Of a stretch of 64,000 nucleotides of DNA, positions 11,827-20,396 are shown piece after piece. The number at the start of each line of letters is the position of its first letter. The first letter of the stretch is position 1. Source of the DNA: Microbacterium sp. MAH-37 (lineage in GTDB: Bacteria; Actinomycetota; Actinomycetes; Actinomycetales; Microbacteriaceae); NCBI RefSeq assembly GCF_009758255.1, contig NZ_WSEN01000006.1, forward strand, positions 418,174 to 482,173, given 5' to 3'. The position numbers and the translations under genes are program-made. Below the pieces are notes generated by a model. The model did no database searches and was not told the origin of the DNA. It worked only from the letters and a program-made list of their open reading frames with translations.

Positions 11827-12630
11827 ATGGCACTGCAGCTCGCCCCCACCTTCCGCGCCCGGCTCGCCGAGAGCGACCGAGCACTCGTCGGCATGTGGGC
11901 CTGCTCGGGTTCCCCTCTGGTGACGGAGGTCGCCGCGGGGTCCGGTCTGGACTGGCTGCTCATCGACATGGAGCACTCCGCGAACACGCTGGAGTCGGTG
12001 CTGGTGCAGCTGCAGGTCTCCGCCGCCTACCCGATCACGCCGATCGTCCGCGCGCCGTTCAATGGCACGGTCGCGATCAAGCAGATCCTCGACCTCGGGG
12101 CGCAGAACCTCATCGTGCCGATGGTGTCCTCCGCCGAGGAGGCGCAGGCCGCGGTGCGCGCCGTGCGGTACCCGCCGGCCGGGGTACGCGGTGTGGGCAG
12201 CGCGCTGGCGCGCAGCGCCCGCTGGAACCGTGTCGACGGCTACCTGCAGGACGCCGCGGAGCACACCACCCTGATCGTGCAGATCGAGACCGCCGCCGGC
12301 GTGGATGCCGCGGCGGAGATCGCGGCCGTCGACGGCGTGGATGCCGTGTTCGTCGGGCCCAGCGACCTGGCTGCCTCGATGGGCCACCTCGGCGAGCAGA
12401 CGCACCCGGATGTGCTCGCGGCGGTAGCCAGGGCGTTCGCCGCGGTGAAGGAGGCCGGCAAGCCGGTCGGCGTGAACGCCTTCGACCCGGTCGCGGCCGA
12501 GGAGTACATCGCGCACGGCACCGACTTCATCGCGGTCGGCGCCGACGTCGCGCTCCTGGCGCGGGCGTCCGAGGCCCTTGCGACGCGCTTCATCCCGGCA
12601 TCCGACTCCGCACAGCGCGCGTCGTACTGA
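11827..12630 (+). CDS. hpaI: HpaI/HpcH-family aldolase (4-hydroxy-2-oxoheptane-1,7-dioate aldolase)
   Basis: 267-residue class II pyruvate aldolase that splits 4-hydroxy-2-oxoheptanedioate to pyruvate and succinate semialdehyde, the last step of homoprotocatechuate breakdown. Family motifs: LLIDMEHS near residue 40, the NLIVPMVSSAEEA segment, QIETAAGVD with the metal-binding Glu, and VGPSDLAASMG with the Asp. The ATG follows GAGGAG. It has its own promoter region, divergent from the thi operon, and is separated from hpaH by the glycosyltransferase and thi genes. The same family acts on several 2-oxo acids, so assignment to this pathway rests on proximity. Confidence 0.85.
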   Translation: MALQLAPTFRARLAESDRALVGMWACSGSPLVTEVAAGSGLDWLLIDMEHSANTLESVLVQLQVSAAYPITPIVRAPFNGTVAIKQILDLGAQNLIVPMVSSAEEAQAAVRAVRYPPAGVRGVGSALARSARWNRVDGYLQDAAEHTTLIVQIETAAGVDAAAEIAAVDGVDAVFVGPSDLAASMGHLGEQTHPDVLAAVARAFAAVKEAGKPVGVNAFDPVAAEEYIAHGTDFIAVGADVALLARASEALATRFIPASDSAQRASY

Positions 12631-12670
12631 CGGCTGGGGATCCTCGCATCCGCCGTGCCAGAATCGACGG

Positions 12671-12697
12671 ATGCGCTTCCTGAGAACCACCCGATGA
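12671..12697 (+). CDS. Candidate leader peptide of 8 residues before the MFS exporter
   Basis: An ATG at 12671 stands exactly six bases after the -10-like CAGAAT, the spacing seen at many leaderless starts in this window. It opens an eight-codon frame (M-R-F-L-R-T-T-R) whose TGA overlaps the ATG of the exporter at 12694 (ATGA). The start-stop overlap would couple translation of the exporter to this peptide. No conservation evidence is available. Confidence 0.35.
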   Translation: MRFLRTTR

Positions 12698-13926
12698 GCC
12701 GCGGCCTCGCGGCGCTGGGCGACCGCAACTTCCGCTGGTTCTTCCTGGCCCGCGCGATCACGCTGATCACGGGCTCGATGTCGTCCATCGCACTGGCGTT
12801 CGCGGTGCTCGACATCGACAATCACCCCGAGAGCCTGTCGTTCGTGCTCGCCGCGTTCACGATCTCGAACATCGTGTTCGTGCTCTTCGGCGGCGTGGTC
12901 GCCGACCGTCTTCCGCGGGCCCTCGTGATCCAGGCCTGCTACGTGCTCGACATCCTGTCGATAGGCACGGTCGCAGTGCTGCTGTTCACCGGCACCGCGA
13001 CCATCCCCGCGATGATCGGGCTGGCCGCGCTCAACGGCGCGTCGACCGCGTTCGTACTGCCCGCCATGCAGGGTCTCATCCCGCAGCTGACCACGCCGGC
13101 TCACCTGCAGCAGGCGAACGCGATGCTGTCGTTCGTGCGATCGGCGGTGACGATCGGCGGTCCGGTGATCGCCGGTGTGCTGGTGTCCACCGTGGGTCCT
13201 GCGTGGGCGATGGTGGTGCAGGTGCTCGGCTGGTTCGCGGCGATCCCGATCCTCGCGATGGTGAAGCTGCCGCCGCCCTCCGGGTCGGGCGAGTTCTCCC
13301 TGTTCGCCGATCTGCGCACCGGGTGGACGGAGTTCTGGAGCCGCTCCTGGCTGTGGACCATCGTGCTCGCCTTCATGATCATGAACGCGATCCACGTCGG
13401 CGCCTGGGGCGTGGTCGGCCCGTACATCGCGAAGAACGACGACCGCCTGGGCATCTCCGGCTGGGGCTGGGTGGTCAGCGCGGAGGGTCTCGGCGTGCTG
13501 CTGATGACGCTGGTGCTGATGCGCTTCCCGCTGCGCCGGCCACTGCGGCTCGGCATGATCGGGATGGCCGTCTTCGCGATCCCGCTCACCGTGCTCGGCG
13601 TGCACCCGGCGGTGGTGCTGCTGGCGATCGCGGCGTTCCTCGCGGGCGCCGGCGCCGAGATCTTCAGCACCGGCTGGAGCGTCGCGATGATGGAGAACGT
13701 CCCCGGCGACAAGCTCTCCCGAGTGTCCAGTTACGACATGCTCGGCAGCTTCGTCGTGATGCCGATCGGCACGCTCGTCTACGGCTGGCTGATCACGCGG
13801 GCCGACCCTGCAACGGTGCTCGTCACCTCCGGCATCCTGTACGCCGTGATCGCACTGTCAGCGCTCGCGGTGCCGAGCGTGTGGCGGATGGGCCGCCCCG
13901 AGGGCGCGATCGCGTCGCATTCATAG
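12694..13926 (+). CDS. MFS transporter, drug-efflux-like
   Basis: 410-residue membrane permease with about twelve hydrophobic segments, resembling the EntS/MdtG-like efflux branch of the major facilitator superfamily. After the first helices comes the loop motif GGVVADRLPRALVI; the segment LRTGWTEFWSRSWLW in the middle loop is typical of this branch. I chose ATG 12694, which overlaps the stop of a tiny upstream frame; an in-frame GTG at 12655 would add 13 residues. It follows hpaI at 63 bp, so it could be co-transcribed, but the start context suggests its own promoter. The substrate is unknown. Confidence 0.85.
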   Translation: MSRGLAALGDRNFRWFFLARAITLITGSMSSIALAFAVLDIDNHPESLSFVLAAFTISNIVFVLFGGVVADRLPRALVIQACYVLDILSIGTVAVLLFTGTATIPAMIGLAALNGASTAFVLPAMQGLIPQLTTPAHLQQANAMLSFVRSAVTIGGPVIAGVLVSTVGPAWAMVVQVLGWFAAIPILAMVKLPPPSGSGEFSLFADLRTGWTEFWSRSWLWTIVLAFMIMNAIHVGAWGVVGPYIAKNDDRLGISGWGWVVSAEGLGVLLMTLVLMRFPLRRPLRLGMIGMAVFAIPLTVLGVHPAVVLLAIAAFLAGAGAEIFSTGWSVAMMENVPGDKLSRVSSYDMLGSFVVMPIGTLVYGWLITRADPATVLVTSGILYAVIALSALAVPSVWRMGRPEGAIASHS

Positions 13927-13992
13927 TCCGCACGCGGACGGTTCAAAGGTGCCAGGGGTGCGATTCATAGGCGCGGGGCGCACACTGAGTGC

Positions 13993-14712
13993 ATGACCTT
14001 CGATGCCCTCCGCCCGCTCGCCGCACGGGCGGCGCTCTTCTCCGCCCTCCGCCAGGATCAGTTCGTCATGGCCGTCGACGCGCTCGGCGAGCACCGCTGG
14101 GACGCCGACCTGGATGCGGGAACCATCACGTTCTCCTCGGCGGCCGACCCGTCGCGCCGGATCACCGCGACCGCGCACCTGATCGCCTCGATCGCGCCCG
14201 AGGCGCGGTCCGTGCTGTGGGGGTGGGCGCACCCGATGGGAGCACCGGACGGCGTGGCTGTCAAGCTGCGAGACTACGGCTCGCAGTACGGCCTGCCCGC
14301 GCTCTCGGAGGGCGAGACGCCGTTCCCGGACGGCATCGCCGACATTGACGCGTGGGTGATCGACGCCGCACATGTCGTGGGCGGCACCGCCGGCGAGCTC
14401 ACCGGCCGCGCTCCCTACTTCGCGGCGGATGCCGGTGGCGGCACCCGCGCGGTCTTCGTGCTCGACGGGGTGCTCGGCCCGCTCACGGTCGCGGACGCGG
14501 TCGTCGCGCTCCCGCGCATCCTGGCATCCGCTGAACTGACCGACCCGCGCACGTCGGTGTGGGACCTCGCGCGGCTCGCCGCGTGGAACCTTCAGTGGAC
14601 CGACGACGCGTTCACCGGCGCCGTCGTGACGGATGCCACGGGCTCGGCGACGTTCCGCTTCGACGAGCAGGCCAGGATCGCCGGCATCGAGAGTGCCCTC
14701 GCCGCCGTCTGA
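13993..14712 (+). CDS. DUF6882-like protein
   Basis: 239-residue soluble protein with no signal peptide or membrane span. The order F-x-F-S near residue 47, a TAHLIASIAPEARSVLWGWA-like block and a C-terminal W-D-x-A-R-L-A-A-W region resembles an actinobacterial domain of unknown function (DUF6882) as I remember it; this is not confirmed. CACACT lies exactly six bases before the ATG, suggesting a leaderless start. No function can be assigned. Its neighbours, an MFS exporter and a small membrane protein, are not informative. Confidence 0.65.
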   Translation: MTFDALRPLAARAALFSALRQDQFVMAVDALGEHRWDADLDAGTITFSSAADPSRRITATAHLIASIAPEARSVLWGWAHPMGAPDGVAVKLRDYGSQYGLPALSEGETPFPDGIADIDAWVIDAAHVVGGTAGELTGRAPYFAADAGGGTRAVFVLDGVLGPLTVADAVVALPRILASAELTDPRTSVWDLARLAAWNLQWTDDAFTGAVVTDATGSATFRFDEQARIAGIESALAAV

Positions 14713-14751
14713 CCCCGCGCGCGTCCGCTTCCGGTGTGCGAAGCTGGGCGC

Positions 14752-15306
14752 ATGCGCAACGCCATCGTCCGCTTCGCGGCGCTCTACGTGTTCAACGTCG
14801 CCGTACTGCTCGTGCTCGGTCTGGTGCTGCGCTCGGTGTACGTCGGATGGAACGCGCTCTGGGCAGCGGTCATCCTCACGCTCGCCGCACTCGCGCTCAA
14901 GCCGGCTCTGCTGAAGTGGTTCCGCTCCTCCGCGGCGAAATCGGCCGGTGACCGGTCGGGCTTCGGCGAGAAGATCGTGCAGTACGCGATCATCTTCCTC
15001 GTCGAGCTGATCATCTGGGCGGCCACCGTGCTGCTCAGCGGCGTGTCGGTGAGCGGGTTCTTCTGGGGCTGGATCGTGCCCCCGATCGTGCTGCTGATCG
15101 GATGGGTGATCTACGACCGGTTCGACGACCGGCTGCGCGCGAAGGCCGGCGCCGTCTACGACGCGACCTCGGCGAAGATCACCGGCAAGCAGGCAGCCGG
15201 GTCGACCACGCCGGCAACGCCCGATTCACCCGCGACGAAGGCCGGCGAGCACGAGCTGGCCGACGGTCTCACCCCCGAGCAGCGCCGCATGCTCGACGAG
15301 CTCTAG
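14752..15306 (+). CDS. Small multi-pass membrane protein, unknown function
   Basis: 184-residue protein with four predicted membrane segments: about residues 8-28, 32-50, 76-98 and 104-122. A positively charged loop (KWFRSSAAKSAGDRSGFGEK) lies between the second and third. The hydrophilic tail is rich in Thr, Pro and Ala and ends in EQRRMLDEL. The ATG at 14752 is preceded at six bases by GAAGCT, a weak version of the leaderless box. Eight bases separate it from the N-formylglutamate amidohydrolase gene, so the two are probably co-transcribed. I do not recognise the family. Confidence 0.75.
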   Translation: MRNAIVRFAALYVFNVAVLLVLGLVLRSVYVGWNALWAAVILTLAALALKPALLKWFRSSAAKSAGDRSGFGEKIVQYAIIFLVELIIWAATVLLSGVSVSGFFWGWIVPPIVLLIGWVIYDRFDDRLRAKAGAVYDATSAKITGKQAAGSTTPATPDSPATKAGEHELADGLTPEQRRMLDEL

Positions 15307-15314
15307 GAGAAGCC

Positions 15315-16400
15315 ATGAGCGGTCTGGATCTCATCCCCGCAGGACGGACCTTCACCGAGGACGACATCGTCGTCTACGCCGACCGTGAGCACCGCACGCT
15401 CGACGAGGCGATCCGAGACGCCGACGTGCTGATCAGCGCCCCGCACGCGGGGGCGGCGATCCCGGAGGAGATCGCGGAGTTCCTCTCCCCGGCTCTCACC
15501 CGGCGGCTGCAGTACGACTTCACGGATGTCGCGACCGACGCGATCGTGCGGCGCTGGGCGTCGCAGGACCCGCGGGTGGTGGCGGTGCTCAACCCGCATC
15601 CGCGGCTGGTCCGCGACCCGAACCGCGCGAAGCCGGCCGACGTCGCCGCCGACCTGTCCGCGGCGATCGCACGGACCGCCGAGGCCGGTCCGTGGCAGCG
15701 CGTCGACCTCACCGGCGTCGACGCGATCCGCCCGGTGACCTTCTCGTTCTTCCCCATCCTCGAGGTGCCGCGCACCGAGGCGGAGCTGCACCGGCTGGTC
15801 GGCACCTTCGTCGAGGTCGCCGAGCGGGGCCTCGGGGTCTACGAGCGCATCCGCGACGAGCTCACAGAACGTTTCCTGGCTCGCGGGCTCGCCGAGGGCG
15901 GCCGGTTCACCCGGCTGTCGTTCCACGACACGATGAACACCACGACCACGCGCGAGGGTGCGGTCAACGTCGCCCGCGACGAGAAGGATCGCCTGCCCCG
16001 GGTGGTCGCGCTGTCGAACCGTGGTGACACCCGTGGCGAGCTGCGCACGACCGAGGACCCGCCGACGATGGATCCCGCGCGGCTGCGCGCGCTGGCCGAG
16101 GCGCACCGGGAGGGCTTCCGGGTCGCAGACCCGGCGGACGTCGCACTGAACAAGCCCTATCTCGGCAGCCAGGAGATCCTCGCAGCGGGCGCCCGCTTCC
16201 GCGAAGCGGGTGCGCAGGCGCGCGCCGCCGGCCTCGAGCTCGACGCCGTGCAGGCCGAGTTCCTCCGCGAGTACCTGCTCGGTGACGCGGCGGTCGGTGA
16301 ACTGCACCGGCCCGGCACGGAGTGGATCACCGAGGACCAGGTGCACGTCGACGCCGTCGCGGCATCCTGCCGGCGCGCTTGGGACCTCTACCGCGGCTGA
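15315..16400 (+). CDS. N-formylglutamate amidohydrolase family protein
   Basis: 361-residue cytosolic metallohydrolase of the FGase fold, which cleaves N-formylglutamate or a related N-acyl amino acid. ISAPHAGAAIPEEI near residue 40 gives the first metal/substrate histidine, VVAVLNPHPRLVRDPNR the conserved arginine block, and LSFHDTMNTTTT the third cluster. The family in histidine degradation is about 270 residues; this version is longer and no hut genes are nearby, so the true substrate is uncertain. The ATG follows AGGAGA. It converges with the Dcu transporter gene with only 10 bp between stops. Confidence 0.8.
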   Translation: MSGLDLIPAGRTFTEDDIVVYADREHRTLDEAIRDADVLISAPHAGAAIPEEIAEFLSPALTRRLQYDFTDVATDAIVRRWASQDPRVVAVLNPHPRLVRDPNRAKPADVAADLSAAIARTAEAGPWQRVDLTGVDAIRPVTFSFFPILEVPRTEAELHRLVGTFVEVAERGLGVYERIRDELTERFLARGLAEGGRFTRLSFHDTMNTTTTREGAVNVARDEKDRLPRVVALSNRGDTRGELRTTEDPPTMDPARLRALAEAHREGFRVADPADVALNKPYLGSQEILAAGARFREAGAQARAAGLELDAVQAEFLREYLLGDAAVGELHRPGTEWITEDQVHVDAVAASCRRAWDLYRG

Positions 16401-16410
16401 CCCGCCACGG

Positions 16411-17754
16411 TCACCCGCCCCAGAGCAGCCCGAACAGCGAACCGGCCGCGATCGTCGTGACTGCGAGGATCAGCGACGGCAGGAAGAACGAGTGGTCGAC
16501 GAGCTTGGTGCCGAGCTTCGTCGTGCCCGAGGTGTCGAAGTTCGCCGCGGCGATCTGCGAGCCGTTCGTCGGCAGCACATAGATGCCGGCGAACGCGCCG
16601 GCCCACATGCCGGACAGCACGCCGAGCGGGATGCCGGCGGACAGGCCGATCGGCACGATCGTGCGCGTCGCCGTGGACTGGCTCGTGGTGAGCACACAGA
16701 CCAGGAACACGCCGAGCGCGAAGACCCAGGGCGCAGCGGCGACGAGCCCGCCGACCGTGTCGGCGATCAGCTCGGCATGCGCGGTGAGGAACGTGTCGGT
16801 CAGCCAGGCCAGACCGAACAGGGCGATCGCCGAGACCATACCGGCGCGGAACACGGTCGCCATAGGCACCTCGGCGACCTTCGGCCGGGACACCAGCAGG
16901 ATGACCGTGCCGGCCAGCAGCATCACGATCTCGATGATCGGCGTCATCCCGATCGGCGCGCCGTCCGCGTCGACCGGGCGGATGCTCTTGAACAGACCGA
17001 AGACGACGATCACGAGCACGCCGGTGAGGAAGATGATCGCGGCGTTCCGGCCGGCCTTGGTCACGGTCACCTGCGCCTTGACCTCGGCGGCGTCACCGCT
17101 CGGAGGTGCGAGGGTGCCGGCGGCGATCTTCGCCTGCACCTCGGGGTCGTCCGCCAGCTCCTTCCCGAGCCGGTTCACCACCAGCGACGAGAGCACGATG
17201 CCGACGACGGCCGCGGGGATCGTCACCTTGAGGATGTCGATGAGTTCGAAGTCGTACGGCGCGACATCGGTCAGCGTCACCATCGCCGCCATCGCCGCCG
17301 ACACAGGGCTGCACGCGAGAGCGACGCCGGTGGCGACGACGGAGAGCGACAGCGGACGCGACGGACGGATGCCGTTGCGGTACGAGAGGTCCTGGATGAC
17401 CGGGAGCAGCGGATAGAGGATGTTCGAGGTGCCGGCTCCGACCGAGAACAGGAACGACACGAGCGGCGCGACGAGGGTGATCTGCTTCGGGTTGCGGGCG
17501 ATGAGCTTCGCCGCGACCGAGACCATCCAGTCGATGCCGCCGGCGACCTGCATCATCGAGGCCGCCACGACCACCGCGAGAACGATGAGCAGCGCGTCCA
17601 CCGGCGGCGACCCCGGAACGAGCCGGAAGCCGAACACCAGGATGGCGACACCGGCGCCGCCCCAGAGGCCCAGCCCCACGCCGCTGGAGCGGGTGCCCAT
17701 CACGATGCAGCCCAGCACGACCAGCAGCTGGGCGATGAAAAGGACGACCTCCAT
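16411..17754 (-). CDS. Dcu-family C4-dicarboxylate transporter
   Basis: 447-residue secondary transporter with about ten to twelve membrane segments. The N-terminal GLGLWGGAGVAILVFGF and the PPVDALLIVLAVVVAASMMQ segment match the DcuA/DcuB family, as do SVGAGTSNILYPLLPVI and the C-terminal LPTNGSQIAAANFDTSGTTK. In enterobacteria these proteins exchange fumarate, aspartate and succinate. In an aerobic actinobacterium uptake of C4-dicarboxylates is more likely. Start ATG 17754 has a G-rich GGGGGGAG site. It is a single gene, convergent with the amidohydrolase. Confidence 0.88.
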   Translation of the reverse strand: MEVVLFIAQLLVVLGCIVMGTRSSGVGLGLWGGAGVAILVFGFRLVPGSPPVDALLIVLAVVVAASMMQVAGGIDWMVSVAAKLIARNPKQITLVAPLVSFLFSVGAGTSNILYPLLPVIQDLSYRNGIRPSRPLSLSVVATGVALACSPVSAAMAAMVTLTDVAPYDFELIDILKVTIPAAVVGIVLSSLVVNRLGKELADDPEVQAKIAAGTLAPPSGDAAEVKAQVTVTKAGRNAAIIFLTGVLVIVVFGLFKSIRPVDADGAPIGMTPIIEIVMLLAGTVILLVSRPKVAEVPMATVFRAGMVSAIALFGLAWLTDTFLTAHAELIADTVGGLVAAAPWVFALGVFLVCVLTTSQSTATRTIVPIGLSAGIPLGVLSGMWAGAFAGIYVLPTNGSQIAAANFDTSGTTKLGTKLVDHSFFLPSLILAVTTIAAGSLFGLLWGG

Positions 17755-17823
17755 GACGGCTCCCCCCGACGCGAACGGCGCGATTCGGGGTCAGCCTATC
17801 GGTGCCGCCCCGTCTCGCACACG

Positions 17824-17862
17824 CATCGACGCCCCGGCGCGATGCGCGCCGGGGCGTCGATG
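17824..17862 (-). terminator. Perfect 18-bp hairpin after folD
   Basis: CATCGACGCCCCGGCGCG and its exact complement are separated by a three-base loop, 15 bp past the folD stop and 69 bp upstream of the Dcu start. There is no T-run, so it acts as a strong-stem terminator or RNA-end stabiliser. Confidence 0.75.
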
Positions 17863-17877
17863 ACAGGGCGAGGGGGC

Positions 17878-18765
17878 TCAGCCGGCCGTGACCGCTCTCT
17901 CGGCAGCCTCGACCACGTTCGTCATGAGCAGCGCCACGGTCATGGGGCCCACGCCGCCGGGGTTGGGCGAGAGCCAGCCCGCGACCTCGGCGACATCCGG
18001 ATGCACGTCGCCGTAGACCTTGGACTTGCCGGTCTCGACGTCGGCCTCTCGCGTGACGCCGACGTCGAGCACCGCCGCACCCGGCTTCACATCCTCGGCC
18101 CTGATCAGGTGCTTCACCCCGGCCCCGGCGACGATGACGTCGGCCGTGCGCAGGTACGGCGACATGTCGGGGGTGCCGGTGTGCACCTGCGTGACCGTCG
18201 CGTTGATGTCGCGACGGGTCAGCAGCAGGCCGATCGGCCGCCCGATCGTGACGCCGCGACCGACGACCACGACGTGCTTGCCCTTCAGGTCGTAGTCGTT
18301 GCGCAGCAGCAGCTCGATGACGCCGCGTGGCGTGCAGGGCAGCGGGGTGTGGATCGGCGCGTTGACGTTCAGCACCAGGCGTCCGAGGTTGGTCGGATGC
18401 AGGCCGTCGGCGTCCTTGGCGGGGTCGATCCGCTCCAGGATGGCGTCGGTGTCGAGGTGCTTCGGCAGCGGCAGCTGCACGATGTAGCCGTGGCAGGCCG
18501 GGTCGGCGTTGAGCTCGTCGATCAGGGCCTCGACCTGCTCCTGCGTGGCATCCGCCGGCAGCTCGCGCTGGATCGAGTTCATGCCGATCGCCTCGGACTG
18601 CCGGTGCTTCATGCCGACGTACAGCTGGGACGCCGGGTCTGCGCCCACGAGCACGGTGGCGATGCCCGGCACGACGCCGCGCTCGCGCAGCGCCGCGACG
18701 CGCTCGGCCAGCTCGCTCTTGATCTCCGCCGCAGCGGCCTTGCCGTCCAGGACTTTCGCAGTCAT
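17878..18765 (-). CDS. folD: Bifunctional methylenetetrahydrofolate dehydrogenase/methenyltetrahydrofolate cyclohydrolase
   Basis: 295-residue cytosolic enzyme that interconverts 5,10-methylene- and 10-formyl-tetrahydrofolate, supplying purine synthesis (purH and purN lie 30 kb away). It has the [14 protein letters not shown] segment near residue 60 with the active lysine, QLPLPKHL, the cofactor loop [17 protein letters not shown] and the C-terminal [14 protein letters not shown]. The ATG at 18765 follows AAGGAG. It is downstream of glyA in the same direction, 133 bp apart, with a four-copy repeat between them. It is likely expressed with glyA under the ZTP riboswitch. Confidence 0.97.
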   Translation of the reverse strand: MTAKVLDGKAAAAEIKSELAERVAALRERGVVPGIATVLVGADPASQLYVGMKHRQSEAIGMNSIQRELPADATQEQVEALIDELNADPACHGYIVQLPLPKHLDTDAILERIDPAKDADGLHPTNLGRLVLNVNAPIHTPLPCTPRGVIELLLRNDYDLKGKHVVVVGRGVTIGRPIGLLLTRRDINATVTQVHTGTPDMSPYLRTADVIVAGAGVKHLIRAEDVKPGAAVLDVGVTREADVETGKSKVYGDVHPDVAEVAGWLSPNPGGVGPMTVALLMTNVVEAAERAVTAG

Positions 18766-18791
18766 GTCGTCTTCTCCTTGTCGACGCTCGC

Positions 18792-18869
18792 CGAGTGCAC
18801 GGCTTGGCATCGAGTGCACGGCTTCCTCACGTCGAGAAGCCGTGCACTCGCCGAGATCCCGTGCACTCG
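18792..18869. repeat. Four copies of CGAGTGCACGGCTT in the glyA-folD gap
   Basis: Two direct copies (18792-18805, 18811-18824) are followed by an inverted copy (18837-18850) and a shorter inverted copy (18859-18869). Copies two and three can form a 14-bp stem with a 12-base loop in the glyA-folD transcript. Confidence 0.85.
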
Positions 18870-18898
18870 GCGCGGCGGGATTCGGGACGCGTGGGTGC

Positions 18899-20173
18899 TT
18901 ACTGCTGCAGGTCGGGGTACAGCGGGAACGCCGCGGCGAGCGCGTCGACGCGGGTGCGCAGGGCCTCGACGTCCGCGCCGGGCTGCAGCGCCAGGGCGAT
19001 CACGTCGGCCACCTCGGTGAACTCGGCGTCGCCGAAGCCGCGGGTCGCGAGCGCCGGGGTGCCGATGCGCAGGCCCGACGTGACCATCGGCGGACGCGGG
19101 TCGTTCGGCACCGCGTTGCGGTTCACGGTGATGTGGATGTCGTGCAGCAGATCCTCCGCCTGCTTGCCGTCGATCTCGGCGTCACGCAGGTCGACCAGCA
19201 CCAGGTGCACGTCTGTGCCGCCCGAGCGCACGGCGATGCCGGCATCCTTCACGTCCTGCTGCGAGAGGCGGTCCGCGATGATCGCGGCGCCGCGCAGCAC
19301 GCGCTCCTGACGCTCCTTGAACTCCGGCGTGCCGGCGATCTTGAACGCGGTCGCCTTCGCGGCGATCACGTGCATCAGCGGGCCGCCCTGCTGACCGGGG
19401 AACACGGCCGAGTTGATCTTCTTGGCGATGTCGGCGTCGTTGGTGAGGATGAAGCCAGAACGAGGGCCGCCGATGGTCTTGTGCACCGTCGACGAGACGA
19501 CGTGGGCGTGCGGCACAGGGTTCGGGTGCAGGCCCGCGGCGACGAGACCGGCGAAGTGCGCCATGTCGACCCAGAGCAGCGCACCTACCTCGTCGGCGAT
19601 CGCGCGGAACGCGGCGAAGTCGAGGGTGCGCGGGTAGGCCGACCAGCCGGCGATGATGACCTTCGGCTTGTGCTCGATGGCGAGGCGGCGGACCTCGTCC
19701 ATGTCGATCGTCGAGGTCTCCGGGTTCACGCCGTAGGCGACGATGTCGTAGAGACGGCCCGAGAAGTTGATCTTCATGCCGTGGGTGAGGTGGCCGCCCT
19801 GATCGAGCGACAGACCCAGCAGCGTGTCGCCGGGGCGGGCGATTGCGTGCAGCACGGCGGCGTTCGCGGTGGCGCCGGAGTGCGGCTGGACGTTGGCGAA
19901 CTCGGCGCCGAACAGCTCCTTGGCACGGGCGATCGCGAGCTCCTCGGCGACGTCGACCTCTTCGCAGCCGCCGTAGTAGCGGCGACCCGGGTAGCCCTCG
20001 GCGTACTTGTTGGTCAGCACCGAGCCCTGCGACTGGAGCACCGACACGGGCACGAAGTTCTCGGACGCGATCATCTCGAGGAAGGTCTGCTGACGCTTCA
20101 GCTCACGGTCGAGGACCTGTGCGATCTCGGGATCGACCTCGGAGAGCGGAGCATTGAAGAAGCGGTCGGTCAT
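18899..20173 (-). CDS. glyA: Serine hydroxymethyltransferase
   Basis: 424-residue PLP enzyme that converts serine and tetrahydrofolate to glycine and 5,10-methylenetetrahydrofolate. Present are [17 protein letters not shown] near residue 35, [15 protein letters not shown], the substrate loop [13 protein letters not shown], and the PLP lysine segment [16 protein letters not shown]. Length is normal. The ATG at 20173 has an AGGAAA site that can pair with an upstream TTTCC. The 5' leader is a ZTP riboswitch, linking expression to folate shortage. It is first in the glyA-folD operon. Confidence 0.98.
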   Translation of the reverse strand: MTDRFFNAPLSEVDPEIAQVLDRELKRQQTFLEMIASENFVPVSVLQSQGSVLTNKYAEGYPGRRYYGGCEEVDVAEELAIARAKELFGAEFANVQPHSGATANAAVLHAIARPGDTLLGLSLDQGGHLTHGMKINFSGRLYDIVAYGVNPETSTIDMDEVRRLAIEHKPKVIIAGWSAYPRTLDFAAFRAIADEVGALLWVDMAHFAGLVAAGLHPNPVPHAHVVSSTVHKTIGGPRSGFILTNDADIAKKINSAVFPGQQGGPLMHVIAAKATAFKIAGTPEFKERQERVLRGAAIIADRLSQQDVKDAGIAVRSGGTDVHLVLVDLRDAEIDGKQAEDLLHDIHITVNRNAVPNDPRPPMVTSGLRIGTPALATRGFGDAEFTEVADVIALALQPGADVEALRTRVDALAAAFPLYPDLQQ

Positions 20174-20178
20174 GGCGG

Positions 20179-20303
20179 TTTCCTGCTTTCTCACGGGAAA
20201 AGGGGATGGATTCGCATCGGCCCAGGCGCGCGGTCGATTCCCATGAGAAGTCGCTCCCCGGTGGTGACCCACCCAGACGCCAGTCGCGACGAGGAAGAGC
20301 CTA
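20179..20303 (-). promoter_or_regulatory. ZTP (pfl) riboswitch and promoter of glyA-folD
   Basis: Read on the - strand, from about 20290 the leader shows GCGACTGGCG, then a GTGG...CCAC stem running into CGGGGAGCGA, and further on GCGCCTGGGC (ending near 20219). These are the conserved blocks of the ZTP aptamer, which senses the purine intermediate ZTP that builds up when 10-formyl-folate is short. TAGGCT (20298-20303) just upstream is the -10. Downstream TTTCC (from 20200-20196) can pair with GGAAA of the ribosome site (20183-20179), suggesting translational control. Confidence 0.93.
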
Positions 20304-20396
20304 CCCGATGGCCGTGCGCAGTGGATGCTGGAATCCCGTCGATTGTCGACGCTCCGCCCCTCCCCCTGCGACGCGCCATCACGGTAGGTTTTGTTC

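Noticed and set aside
13993..15306. Frameshifted single gene from the DUF6882-like and membrane proteins
   Set aside because: Both have their own start contexts and unrelated composition; there is no sign of one broken family.
16210..19020. 936-codon open frame on the + strand across the Dcu and folD genes
   Set aside because: The translation is His/Arg/Asp-rich low complexity, with no domain. The - strand carries clear Dcu and FolD proteins.
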